A stretch of DNA of 23,177 nt, taken from positions 1 to 23,177 of the forward strand of contig JAMQCK010000433.1 in assembly GCA_024196135.1 (NCBI GenBank), written 5' to 3'. Origin of the DNA: Pleurotus ostreatus/Saccharomyces cerevisiae fusant (taxonomy: Eukaryota > Opisthokonta). Below are positions 1 through 8,851 of this stretch, piece by piece. The notes beneath the pieces were generated by a model. That model was not told where the DNA came from and did no database searches. It saw only the letters and a program-made list of their open reading frames with translations. The stretch's first letter is position 1. Every line of letters starts with the position of its first letter. The position numbers and the translations under genes are program-made.

Positions 1-138
1 GTAGCGTACTAAGAAATATACAACGTCAGAGAACATACGCGATTAGCAACTCGACAACACTGCGACCAACACCGACATCACCACAGCCCGCACCTGGCGC
101 GGACACTCATCACGTCGACACGTCTACAACGACATCGT

Positions 139-2621
139 CTAGTAGGACCGGCCGAACATCGTCCACCGTTTCGCGTCCTTGCCGCATGCCGGGCACTTCG
201 TCTTGCCCGGCTCAATCGGCGACCAGCGCGACTGGTCAAACGGAATCGCCAACGACTTCGCACCAGCAGACGGCGCGCGCTCGTCAGTGGGAGCGGACCT
301 GGAGAAGTGCAAGTCAGCTCGTTGGTCCTTATACCACGCAGACTCTACTCACTCCTTCGCGCTCCGGTCCTTGATATCGTCCTCGCACGCCTCGACCTCG
401 CACCACGGGATGACCGCAACACACTTTGCGTCCAGTGTCGGCACGATGTCCTCCCACTTCGTCACCTCCTTTATGCGCTCGTAGTAGGTGTCGCGCGCCT
501 TCGTGAACATCTCGCGCTGAATGGTCTCGAGGAGGGAGGAAACGCCGGCGGCGATGTTCTCGAGAGGCAGCGGTGCCTTCGCACCGGTGTCGCGGCGGAC
601 GGTCAACGTGGACTTCTTCTCGAGGTCCTTCGGGCCGATCTCGAGGCGGAGGGGGACACCCTAGGAAGCAACAAGTCAGCCTATATGAGGATGTAAATGC
701 AACGATCGTGCCGTACCTTCTGCTCCCAATCGTTGAACTTGTAGCCCGGCGTGTAGATATCGCGCAAGTCAGCCTTCGCGCGGACACCACCATCGCGGAG
801 CTCCTGCGCGATAGCTTCGCACTTGTCGTTGATGCTCTTCCGCTCCTCGTCCGACGCGCCCGCCTTGATCCCACACGGGACGATGACTGCCTGAATGCTC
901 GCCACCCTCGGCGGCAGCACCAAGCCCTGATTGTCGCCGTGCACCATGACCATGACACCGATCGTGCGCGTACTCAAGCCCCACGAGTTCTGCCACACGT
1001 ACAGCTTCTCGTTCGGCTTGCTCGGGTCCTCGACGGAGATGTTGAACATTTCCGGTCGTGAGAAGTTCTGGCCGAGACAGTGCGACGTCGCTGCCTGGAT
1101 GCCGCGTCCTGAGGTCGGGATAAAGCCCTCGATGGTTGTGGTGTACAGTCCGCCGGCGAACTTCTCCTTCTCGGACTTGATGCCGGGAATAACAGGGACA
1201 GCGAGCAGGTCTTCGTAGATTTGGCGGTAGAGGTCGAGGATTTGGCGAACCTCGGCATCAGCTTCGGGCTTAGTGAGGAAGGCAGTGTGACCCTCCTGCC
1301 ACAAAAATTCTCTTGTGCGGAGGAAGGGCTGCGGGTTCTTGAACTCCCAGCGAACAACAGAGTTCCACTGGTTGAGCTTGAGGGGGAGGTCTCGGTGGCT
1401 TTGGATCCACTTGGAGTAGTCTAGCGCAGCGCGGGTGAGCGAGGAGCGGGTTTGGATAGCTACGATGGCACGTACAGGGGTACATGGCGGTCTCGGAGGT
1501 AGGGCGGATGGCAATGGGTTCCTGGAGGTCAGACTGCCCTCTGGAAGGTCGTTAGGACGAGCCGTCGGGTCATTTGGTACGCGACGTACGCTCTTGTGAC
1601 CCAAGCAACTTCAGGGGAGAAGCCCTCAACGTGGTCTTTCTCGCGCTCGAGAACGCTCTGGGAGACGAACATGGGGAAGTAGGAGTTCTGGACGCCGAGC
1701 TTCTTGATCTCCTTGTTGAACCAGTCTAATAACCTTGTCAGCCACAATTGTTCAGAAGGAAGGAGACGTAGCTCACCCTGAATCTCCTCCCAGATGCTGT
1801 ACGACCACGGCTTGAGGATGTAGCAGCCGCTGACGCTGTAGTAGTCGAGCATGTCCGCTTTGAGCAGAACCTAATAGCGAGATTAGTGACGGGAACGAGC
1901 TCGACATGGCGGGACGCACGTTGGTGTACCAGGCAGCAAAGTCTACCTCCTTCTTCACGCCAATGGCGATTTGGACAGCACCCTCGATCTTCGCATCCTC
2001 CTTGGCCTTAGCCGGGCCGGCTGGGGGAACGACTGGGGCGCCGGAGTTGAGCTCGGCAAAGTCGACGACGTTGAGCTTCTGCTCTGCGGTTTCTAGGCTC
2101 TTGAGGTATGCAAAGAGCTCCTTCCCGGACAGCAAGACGGTGGAGCTGGAGGACAGGGCGCGGACAGCGAAGGGACCGGGGGCAGATTCGATCGACGCGT
2201 CGACGATGGTGAAGACTTTGGGGTAGGAGGTGGAGTTGAGGGCGAGGGGGGACACTGGGAGATGTTAGCGCAAAGGGGGATTCGGCTACGCGCGCCACAC
2301 ACCTGCTGTCCTATCTACCGCCAAGAATTCGCGCATCAGGTCATCGTTCGCGACGCGCAGGTCCTTGAGGCCAAACTTCTTGCCGATCGCCGACGTCTGC
2401 GTCTCGGTCGACTCGCGCGCGATGACTACTGCGGGGACGGGGGTCGCGCTTTTTGCTGTCTTTGGCTTGTAGACGAGGACCTTGATGAGTTCAAAGGATT
2501 CCGGGGCGGCTCCCGCGCCCTTGACCGCCTCCCTCCAGGCGTCGGGGGTGTCAGCGGCTGCGTGTTCGACCGCACGCGGCTGGATGCTCAGCGAGGCGAG
2601 GGATTTGGTGACGGCGTCCAT
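139..2621 (-). CDS. prs1: Cytosolic prolyl-tRNA synthetase (class II, YbaK-like N-terminal domain)
   Basis: Charges tRNA-Pro with proline in the cytosol. Eight exons join in one frame: 2621-2303, 2254-1920, 1870-1777, 1725-1590, 1540-1476, 1420-717, 660-353, 298-139 (2121 nt, 706 aa); introns are 48-56 nt with GT-AG ends. Residues ~10-175 form a YbaK/ProX-like editing-type domain (KVLVYKPK, then IVDASIE...FAVRALS), as in fungal ProRS. The catalytic core follows: [20 protein letters not shown], the proline-pocket segment [13 protein letters not shown], class II motif 2 ([20 protein letters not shown]) and motif 3 region ([19 protein letters not shown]). The C-terminal part has CPACGK and ends GRSY, the usual eukaryote-type ProRS ending. 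The start ATG at 2621 fits the family length (yeast protein about 690 aa). All key motifs are intact. The family call is very secure; exon edges are inferred from phase and homology. Confidence 0.96.
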
Positions 2622-3300
2622 GATGAGCGTTCGAAAGAAGAGCGGGCGACGCGGTGGACATCGCGCCTGTACTCTTATCGATCGAGTCACCAGGCGGAGC
2701 ATAACTATTTTGACTCGAAGGAAATGCAGCGTCGGCGGGAACGCCAATATCCAATTCGCGTTTCGGGATGCAAGCTTAGGTAAGGTTCGAGGTTCGAATC
2801 CAGGGACGGGGACGGGGTAAATTAGGCATTCTGAGAGTTCCTCCGCCGGGAGCAAGGCATGGATAGAGCGTTGAGAAATGGACAGTGGTGGTTGAGGTTG
2901 AAATAGTTAGCAGGCAATTTCGAGGAGGAGGAGATGCGTGACAGGTGACCGTGACACCAGCGGCGCAAACCAACATTGTCTGGACATGGCTTTCTAGGCA
3001 CTGCCCAGATTCCACAAAGCAGGTAATTTAGCGCATTCTTCCTTGAGGAAGCCCAAAGACGAGCGTCTGCCGGGACATCAGCATTCCCCGCCAATTCGAA
3101 TTTCCTCTGACTGGTCTTTCCCGTCGGCCGCAAATCGAATATTCGCTGAACGCGCCTACAATAGTTAGAAAGGTCGAGCCGATCTAGCCATGATATAAGA
3201 AACTATGTATACAGTGCAAAAGCGGACGTCACAACACTACAATACAGAACCATACACGCCTAGCACTAATATACAGCGTAAGTGGGACGACGAGGAGAAA
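2622..3300. other. Intergenic: ProRS promoter side and 3' flank of dsRBM gene A
   Basis: No supported gene. Both neighbours are on the minus strand, so this stretch holds the ProRS promoter and, at its right end, the 3' flank of the first dsRBM gene. No clear TATA box was seen upstream of ProRS. A tRNA B-box-like string (GGTTCGAATCC, 2791-2801) is present but does not fold into a tRNA T-arm. Open frames here are short and lack family motifs. Confidence 0.6.
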
Positions 3301-3310
3301 CTATGCTACA
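3301..3310 (-). promoter_or_regulatory. 3'UTR PUF-like motif, dsRBM gene A
   Basis: On the minus strand this reads TGTAGCATAG, 50 nt past the stop codon of dsRBM gene A. The same 10-mer lies 52 nt past the stop of gene B (5618-5627), and TGTAGCATA lies 103 nt past the stop of gene C. It fits the 9-nt PUF-protein pattern UGURnnAUA. Function is inferred; it could instead be a UGUA-type poly(A) upstream element. Confidence 0.4.
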
Positions 3311-3359
3311 CGATAACGAGTGGTGCTTGCCAGACAGAATGGTAGTCCAATGCGCAGTT

Positions 3360-3688
3360 TCAGTAGCCCATGCGCAGGAGTTCCTGGAAAGCTCTCTGAG
3401 CGGCGATCTCAGCAGCCGCCCCCTTCGTCTGCGCGTCTCCGCGCCCGTACTCCGCGCCCTGGACTGCAGAAAAATAAGCATGAAGCAAAGTGTCAATACT
3501 GACCTACGTACGCCGCACAATGCATAACCACATTGGCGCGTGGTCGGGGCCGAAGGGAGTGAAGTCGTAGACAGGTGGCTGCCACCTGTTGCCGCGAACC
3601 TTGTTATGCAGCTTGGTCTTCCAGTCTGCGGAGGATGTAAGGGTGCGACTAGGGAATCGTAGAGAGGTGATGAGTACGTACGCTCCAT
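3360..3688 (-). CDS. Single dsRNA-binding-motif micro-protein A (74 aa)
   Basis: Three exons, 3688-3682, 3625-3512 and 3463-3360, with introns of 56 and 48 nt, encode 74 aa. The protein is almost only one dsRBM: HWKTKLHN (helix 1), W..PVYDF, then the diagnostic GPDHAPMW at residues 28-35, strand WLCIVR, G(A)EYGRG, and the helix 2 segment AAAEIAAQRAFQELL. The usual KKxxK RNA-contact patch at the start of helix 2 is reduced to QTKGAA, so RNA binding may be weak. Exon 1 is only 7 nt (ATG GAG C); this start is chosen because a TATA box lies 115 nt upstream and paralogues B and C use the same phase and an identical 114-nt exon 2. An ATG nearer the TATA box (3800) is rejected. Likely binds structured RNA or other dsRBM partners; role unknown. 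Confidence 0.85.
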
Positions 3689-3802
3689 GGATGTCTTGTT
3701 CGTCGACTGTAATTCCTGCTTGAGCTACTTACTTTATGAAAGTCGTAGCTGGTGTAGGACTTGTAGGATTCGATGTTGAGGAAGTGCTTTGGCGGATCCA
3801 TC

Positions 3803-3808
3803 TTTATA
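3803..3808 (-). promoter_or_regulatory. TATA box of dsRBM gene A
   Basis: TATAAA on the minus strand (context CGTATAAAG), 115 nt upstream of the chosen ATG. Genes B and C have the same element 123 and 110 nt upstream of theirs, which supports all three start choices. Confidence 0.65.
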
Positions 3809-3965
3809 CGCGTCGAGCAGCAGCCCCATCTCAGCTCCTGCACTGCTGCAGGCGAGGGTGGAGTGGCGCAGAAAATACTTGAGAAATCCTGCAGTCGAGG
3901 CAACAGTCGAGCCCAGAGTGATCTGCACTCGAGCTTGAAATCAGTAGCGGTGAGGGGCCTTATCC

Positions 3966-3995
3966 CTGCAGAGGTAGCCGCTGTGCGCGGGACAT
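3966..3995. promoter_or_regulatory. Conserved upstream element, copy A
   Basis: A 30-bp block starting CTGCAGAGGTAGC on the plus strand lies 158 bp upstream of the gene A TATA box. It matches 6361-6390, upstream of gene B, at 27 of 30 positions, while nearby spacer sequence is much more diverged. Candidate transcription-factor site; no factor can be named. Confidence 0.5.
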
Positions 3996-5460
3996 CGTTC
4001 TGATGTTTGTCGAGTGTCTGCCAGCGAAAGACTGCATTAGTGGTGGGCCAGAGTACCCAGTGAATTATAGAGATGCGGCGCGTATCGCTGAGGATCAGGA
4101 CCACGGCTACTTACAAGCTTAATTGCTCTGATAGACGCATACCACGCGAGCAGTATGATCTGCAACCCCAAACAGCACAATGTACCCCATCATAGAACCT
4201 GGACGACTGGAGCATGACGCACCCGCTACTGCACTGCGTCGGCCCCGACAGTGCACACAATCGCACGGCCTTGGGCTGAGTGACCGGAATTGCCGCTGGC
4301 GGAGCCATCGCGTCGGGAGATGGGTGTCGAAGTCTGTGCCAGTCGTCGCCTAAACGGACCGAAAGCGAGCAGTAGGCGCGGTAGTTTTGCCTTGTGTTGA
4401 CGGTCCCCTGGAAGGACATGAGCGATGAAGCGTTTCTGCCCGCCTCATGTGCGAGTTCCTGCGATCAAAGGAAAAGGAACCCGAGGGATCCCGGGAGCGT
4501 GTTTTGTGGCAACCTGACGGGGCAAGGAATCCAGCGACTCTGCCGCCTAGATCAAGTTGCAATGGCTGGACGATGATTAGTAGGTGAGCTAAGGGTGGCT
4601 TGGCGCGACCGTTTGGCAGCGAAGACGACGTCGTCGGACGCACCGAAGCACTCTGCGCATCGTTCACTGCAGCGACAACGGTTTCAAGGATTATCGCTTG
4701 GCGCTTGCAGTTCCGCGTCCAGTTCCTATTTTGACCACCTTGAGACTTCCTATCCCGGTGGTTTACGTCCTCCCGTCGGAACGAGCGCCGGGCGATTTTC
4801 GCCACACAGCCACTTCGGTAGACATATCTCGACGTCCATTCAGCTTGAGGTATTTACAGCGAGTGTGTAGATAGCCGTCTCCTTGATCGCGTAGACGTCG
4901 GCGATTAGCAGAGGCTGAGCGCGCTTAGCCAATAAAATGGTAGGCGTTCACAGGAGGGTGAAGGTCGGAAAATGGTGATGCGCAAGTTCGAGAGCAGACC
5001 ATTAGGATCGGATACGCGCCGACTCTAGGTGGAAAGGCAGCCAACAAATTTTTCGTGGCGCGCGCGCAGATACAGTTGCAAGAGTCAGTCCCTGGTCGTT
5101 CTACAGGCACTCATTTCCTGAAAATATGTCGCTCCGGAGTGAACAGCGAAGAGATGTCGACCAGGATACCTTGCCTCGGCGAGCTACAGCAGAGACTTGA
5201 CCACTAGGACGTTGGTGTTTCGTCGAGGTAAATCCCGATGTACACGGCGACTGCTATTGTCTATGAAGGGGGATATCAGCAGTGAAATGTCGGGCGCCCT
5301 CAAGCAGTACAACGTCGGAGTGGGCGTCGGAAGCAAGCTTGAAAGCCGAAAGCCGGCGGATCGGCACGACACCGGGACCTGCCGGCGGGAAAGCACGTTG
5401 TCGAATGTGACACAGGAGTCACGGTTGAAGTATTGAAGTTGATCAAGTTTACCTTCTCGA

Positions 5461-5617
5461 GATCCGTGATTAACTGAGCTGAGCACATGGATCAGGCGCA
5501 CGGAGAATCTATATCAACGTCAACGTCTGTCGCCATTATCGGGGCTGCAGACGATGTCGTTGTACGATGATATACTTAGTACGAGATACTCTTACGATGC
5601 ACGGTTGAAATACAGGG
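5461..5617. other. Spacer between the two dsRBM duplication units
   Basis: About 160 bp between the last conserved block upstream of gene A and the 3' motif of gene B. No gene or repeat seen. Confidence 0.5.
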
Positions 5618-5627
5618 CTATGCTACA
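5618..5627 (-). promoter_or_regulatory. 3'UTR PUF-like motif, dsRBM gene B
   Basis: TGTAGCATAG on the minus strand, 52 nt past the stop codon of gene B. It is identical in sequence and nearly identical in position to the gene A copy (50 nt), although the flanking 3' sequence has diverged. Confidence 0.4.
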
Positions 5628-5678
5628 ATGGAACGAGGAATAGCAGTACAAAGTCACCAAGACGAGGGCCAACGAGCA

Positions 5679-6033
5679 CTACTGGCCCATCATGCGACGG
5701 AACTCGTAGTAAGCCCTCTCGGCGGCAATCTCGTAAGCAAGAGCCTTGGCCTGCGCCTCGTCGCGTCCGCACTCCGCGCCTTGATCTGGGAAATGTTTAG
5801 AGATAAAGAGAAGAATAGACATAATATCAATACGCACAGCGTATGATGCATAACCAAACAGGCCTACTCGAATTGCCGCCTTGATAGTATTCTGGGGTAG
5901 CGTCTGGCCACCCATTTCCGCGGGTGAGGTTGTGCAGCCTGGTCTTCCAGTCTGATAGGACGCATCATTTGCGAGTGTAAGCTATTGAGAGACAAGGAGA
6001 CTTACGCTGCGAATTTTGCTGAGGGGCAGGCAT
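5679..6033 (-). CDS. Single dsRNA-binding-motif micro-protein B (82 aa)
   Basis: Three exons, 6033-6006, 5951-5838 and 5785-5679, with introns of 54 and 52 nt, encode 82 aa. Exon 2 is 114 nt in the same phases as in A and C. Shared signature: HWKTRLHN, W, VWLCIIR, GAECGRDEAQAKA, then EIAAERAYYEF. The loop that carries GPDHAP in paralogue A is replaced by GGNSSRP, so the GPxH contact motif is lost, and the KKxxK patch is reduced to QAKALA. RNA binding may therefore be changed or absent, while the fold (helix-strands-helix) appears kept. The ATG at 6033 is 123 nt downstream of a TATA box. Same strand as gene A, 2.3 kb away in the duplicated unit. The reading frame is intact. Confidence 0.82.
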
Positions 6034-6155
6034 GGCTCACGGTTATAGGTGATCTTGTGGACTTCGACGACGTTGTACGCTTTGGACGTGAACGTCGCTG
6101 AGCTTGTTGTGGAACTAGCTGGGTTCGATGCTGAGCAAGGGGAGGAACGACATCC

Positions 6156-6161
6156 TTTATA
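6156..6161 (-). promoter_or_regulatory. TATA box of dsRBM gene B
   Basis: TATAAA on the minus strand (context GGTATAAAGG), 123 nt upstream of the gene B start codon, matching the position in genes A and C. Confidence 0.65.
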
Positions 6162-6360
6162 CCATCGGAGAGCAGCCACATTCAAGATCATGTACTGCTG
6201 CAGGCAAAGAAGGATCGTCGCGAGAGATTTGCAGCCTGATAGGCCGATGCAGCAGTCGAGCTCGGAACGCCCAATCTTCATAACAAGAGATACTGTTCAG
6301 TCGGGTTCGAAGGGATGAGCAGTCGGTCCGGAAAAGACGTGCAGTGAAGGTGTCGCATTC

Positions 6361-6390
6361 CTGCAGAGGTAGCGGCTGTGCGAGGGGCAT
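6361..6390. promoter_or_regulatory. Conserved upstream element, copy B
   Basis: Second copy of the 30-bp block (27 of 30 identical to 3966-3995), 200 bp upstream of the gene B TATA box. Confidence 0.5.
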
Positions 6391-8310
6391 ATAGTTGTGA
6401 TAGACGCGATCCGATAGACCGAGACGTGATAGCGGCATAGACACCGGGAAATTCGGATGATTTTTGGGCTTGAGCTACATTGCTAGAAGAGAGACGTGAC
6501 GATGAAGTCGAGTGCACCTCTCTTGATTATTGGTTAGCGTTGACAAAGCGCAGGAAAAAAGGCGGTAATATCTTGGGAAAGGTTCAGAATGCGTTTTGCT
6601 GAAGTAGATTGAAAGGTGGATACACACAAATACGAGGCGTGCTGAGATGCTCGCGAGCCGCGTTACCGCAAAATTGCGTTGGTAAACTCTGCGTGTTGCT
6701 GATGATGCCCGAAATGGCGGGTGATGCTGACCCAGAAGCTGAAAATCAGGACCGAACTCGCGATGTATTGCTCAAATAGACGCATGGCACGTGAAGCGGC
6801 GCGTTCGGCAGCGGTAAGTCGGATGGGAGCCCCATCGCACAGGCGGACCGCTACTCGAGGTGCGGCGCCCTGCGACGGGGTCAGTTCAGTCGACGAGGCA
6901 ATTGAGGAGGCTGGTGATTATGATGTGACCTGATGAGCTGGTTATGGTCGTCAGTGCGGATGAACGGCTAACATGAAAAAACGAACAATCGAGCTCGAAC
7001 GCACCCGACATCGCACTTAGCAGCTCAGCTCTCAATTGAAAGAGCCGTCGTGTGGGGATATAAATGCAGAGGGCGGCTCGATGCCGCAGCAGCAGGCCAA
7101 GAGTAAGCAGTAGACACGGTAGTTCCATCCATTCTTGGGAGTGGAGTTCGATCTCTCCAAATACTCCTCGGGAGAACGTATCTTCGACGACCTTGAGTGC
7201 GGAGCTTAGCGAGACGAAAATATGGAATTTTAGTGGCAAGCTGGCGGGATGGGGATTGAGCGCCTCGCCGGGTTTTCTAGACTAGACGCCAATCCAATCG
7301 CCCGGCCGCTAGATAGGTAACTTGAGTTTGACGCATGTCATAGCGGGGGAAGCATTGTCTGTGAACGCACCGTCAACTAAACAGAGCACTGAAGCACTGA
7401 GAACGTCGTCCGCAGCGGCGACAGCGGTGTCATGAAGAGTAGGCTCGGAGTAGCAGCGATGGGCGAGAGTTCATTCTTTCATCTTGATCACCTTCGGGCT
7501 CCCTTCCATGACGCCCGCTGGCGTCTACTTGAACGCGCGACATTGTCCGTCGTGCACAGCCACCAAGTGATAGTCTCAAAGCTTCAGCCCCTCGTCCACA
7601 GCGACTGTAGAGCACGGATCAGTGTTCTTCCTTTCGTGAATGCAAAGGGTTTGGCGCGCGGGGGCGTCCGAGGAATGAAACTATAAGGGCTCACGGTGGC
7701 GAAGGGCGGGGGACTGCGCTTAGCTTACGCGGGTTGTCTATACTTGCGCGGCGACGACGATGCATTCAGAGTTGTGTAGGGAATGTGCGAGCACGCGCAA
7801 CTTCGACGGAAAGATTCCCGCAGGCGCTTGCGGGTGCTTCGCAAGTGCATAGGCGCTGGTCCCATTTGTGGCACGCGCAAACTTACGCGAACTGACCAAG
7901 CCTAGTAAAGGTCATATGCCTGCTTAGCATTGTCCTGTGTTCTTCGATGGCTTCTGGACTTGCTGAGTATACCTACGGCAGAGAGATGGGCGAATGCAGT
8001 GCATCAAAGACGCTCTGCGACACAGGCGGAGACCTTGATGAGTTGAGCAGTCGGACAATGCTGAAAGGCGTAGAAAGCGGAGCGGAGCATGTCGTCGCTC
8101 GAGGCCGGTGTACACGGACGTCGAGGGCTGCTATTGTCTGCCAAGGGGGATATCGACAGTAGAGACGTATTCAACGCCGAGCAGTCGGAGTGAACGTCAA
8201 GACCAAGCTTTGAACGCCGGACCCAATAAATTGCCGGCGCCGCTGGGACTTGCACGTGATGCGACGGAAACGCCCGGTCACAGTTCGTGTTGAACTTCGA
8301 GATGGATCGA

Positions 8311-8851
8311 TCATTCGATCAACCTCAACCAGCTGGGCGGGGAAGAATAACCGCGACGGCGATGTATAACTCGTATACCTGCAGTTATTGTTGGAGGTGA
8401 CACTCTCTGTCGTGTCCCGACTGACATCTGCAACGGCGAAGTGTCAATCGCAATATATAGACAGCGTCCGCATAGGTTGCGATAGCTGGAAGCGGGAGAG
8501 TTCGAGTGGTTCAAACTCTTTCCCTCGCTACACAGGCTTCTTGTAAGCTGTTTATTGAGCACGCTTATGATGATGGTGGACTGACCATAGTTCGCCTGGC
8601 AGTGTTGCACCGAGCTCGGCCGCGTAGGCTTCCAGCCAGTCAGAAGTGGTCCAAAAGATAAGCTACCTATATCTCCAATACTTTTTCTTGCTTCTATTTT
8701 AGCTCGTAGCCGAGGTAAGGACGTGTACGTTGGAGTAGTGGACCATAGAGATCGACGATGGACCGTGAGAACTTGAGCCCCTCTTGCAATCGGCAGTTAC
8801 CGAGGCGCATCTATGGCGGCCGGCCGCCGTCACGCGCGCCTGCCCTCAACC
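8311..8851. other. Intergenic: promoter side of eIF2D copy 1
   Basis: No gene seen. This stretch separates the dsRBM duplication from the eIF2D pair and should hold the promoter and 5'UTR of copy 1. An in-frame ATG at 8813 lies upstream of the conserved start. Confidence 0.5.

Larger units (their letters stand above)
3301..5460. repeat. Ancient tandem duplication, unit 1 (dsRBM gene A plus upstream tract)
   Basis: Unit 1 pairs with 5618-8310. Collinear matching blocks in the same order and orientation are: gene body and 3' flank (3301-3688 with 5618-6033), TATA (3803 with 6156), 3966-3995 with 6361-6390, 4087-4147 with 6737-6789 (both contain ATCAGGACC and ATAGACGCAT), 4365-4386 with 7103-7124 (GCAGTAG...CGGTAGTT), 4641-4690 with 7385-7438 (GAAGCACT), and 5238-5285 with 8108-8163 (TACACGG, CTATTGTCT, GGGGGATATC). 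The offset rises steadily from about 2.3 to 2.9 kb, as expected after indels. No convincing coding sequence was found in the upstream tract 3996-5460. Confidence 0.7.
5618..8310. repeat. Ancient tandem duplication, unit 2 (dsRBM gene B plus upstream tract)
   Basis: Partner of unit 1; the block pairs are listed there. The tract upstream of the gene (6391-8310) is about 0.5 kb longer than in unit 1, so insertions or deletions have built up. The best preserved distal block is 8108-8163, with CTATTGTCT and GGGGGATATC, against 5238-5285. No intact gene is supported inside the upstream tract; its open frames are short and the two units do not conserve a common reading frame. Confidence 0.65.

Noticed and set aside
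1..138. Left-edge sequence downstream of ProRS
   Set aside because: Only short frames antisense or downstream of ProRS; no gene or RNA could be supported.
2735..2815. Possible tRNA gene around a B-box-like GGTTCGAATCC (2791-2801)
   Set aside because: The T stem would have two of five mismatched pairs (A-A and G-G), and no acceptor stem or A box was found upstream at the right distance. Probably chance or a very old remnant.
3682..3800. Upstream ATG at 3800 as start of dsRBM gene A (MDPPKHFLN...)
   Set aside because: It lies directly after the TATA box, so it would be upstream of the transcript start, and its reading leads into a donor that the paralogues do not use.
4350..4805. 151-aa minus-strand open frame upstream of dsRBM gene A
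   Set aside because: Low-complexity, basic translation without family motifs; the matching part of duplication unit 2 does not keep the frame.
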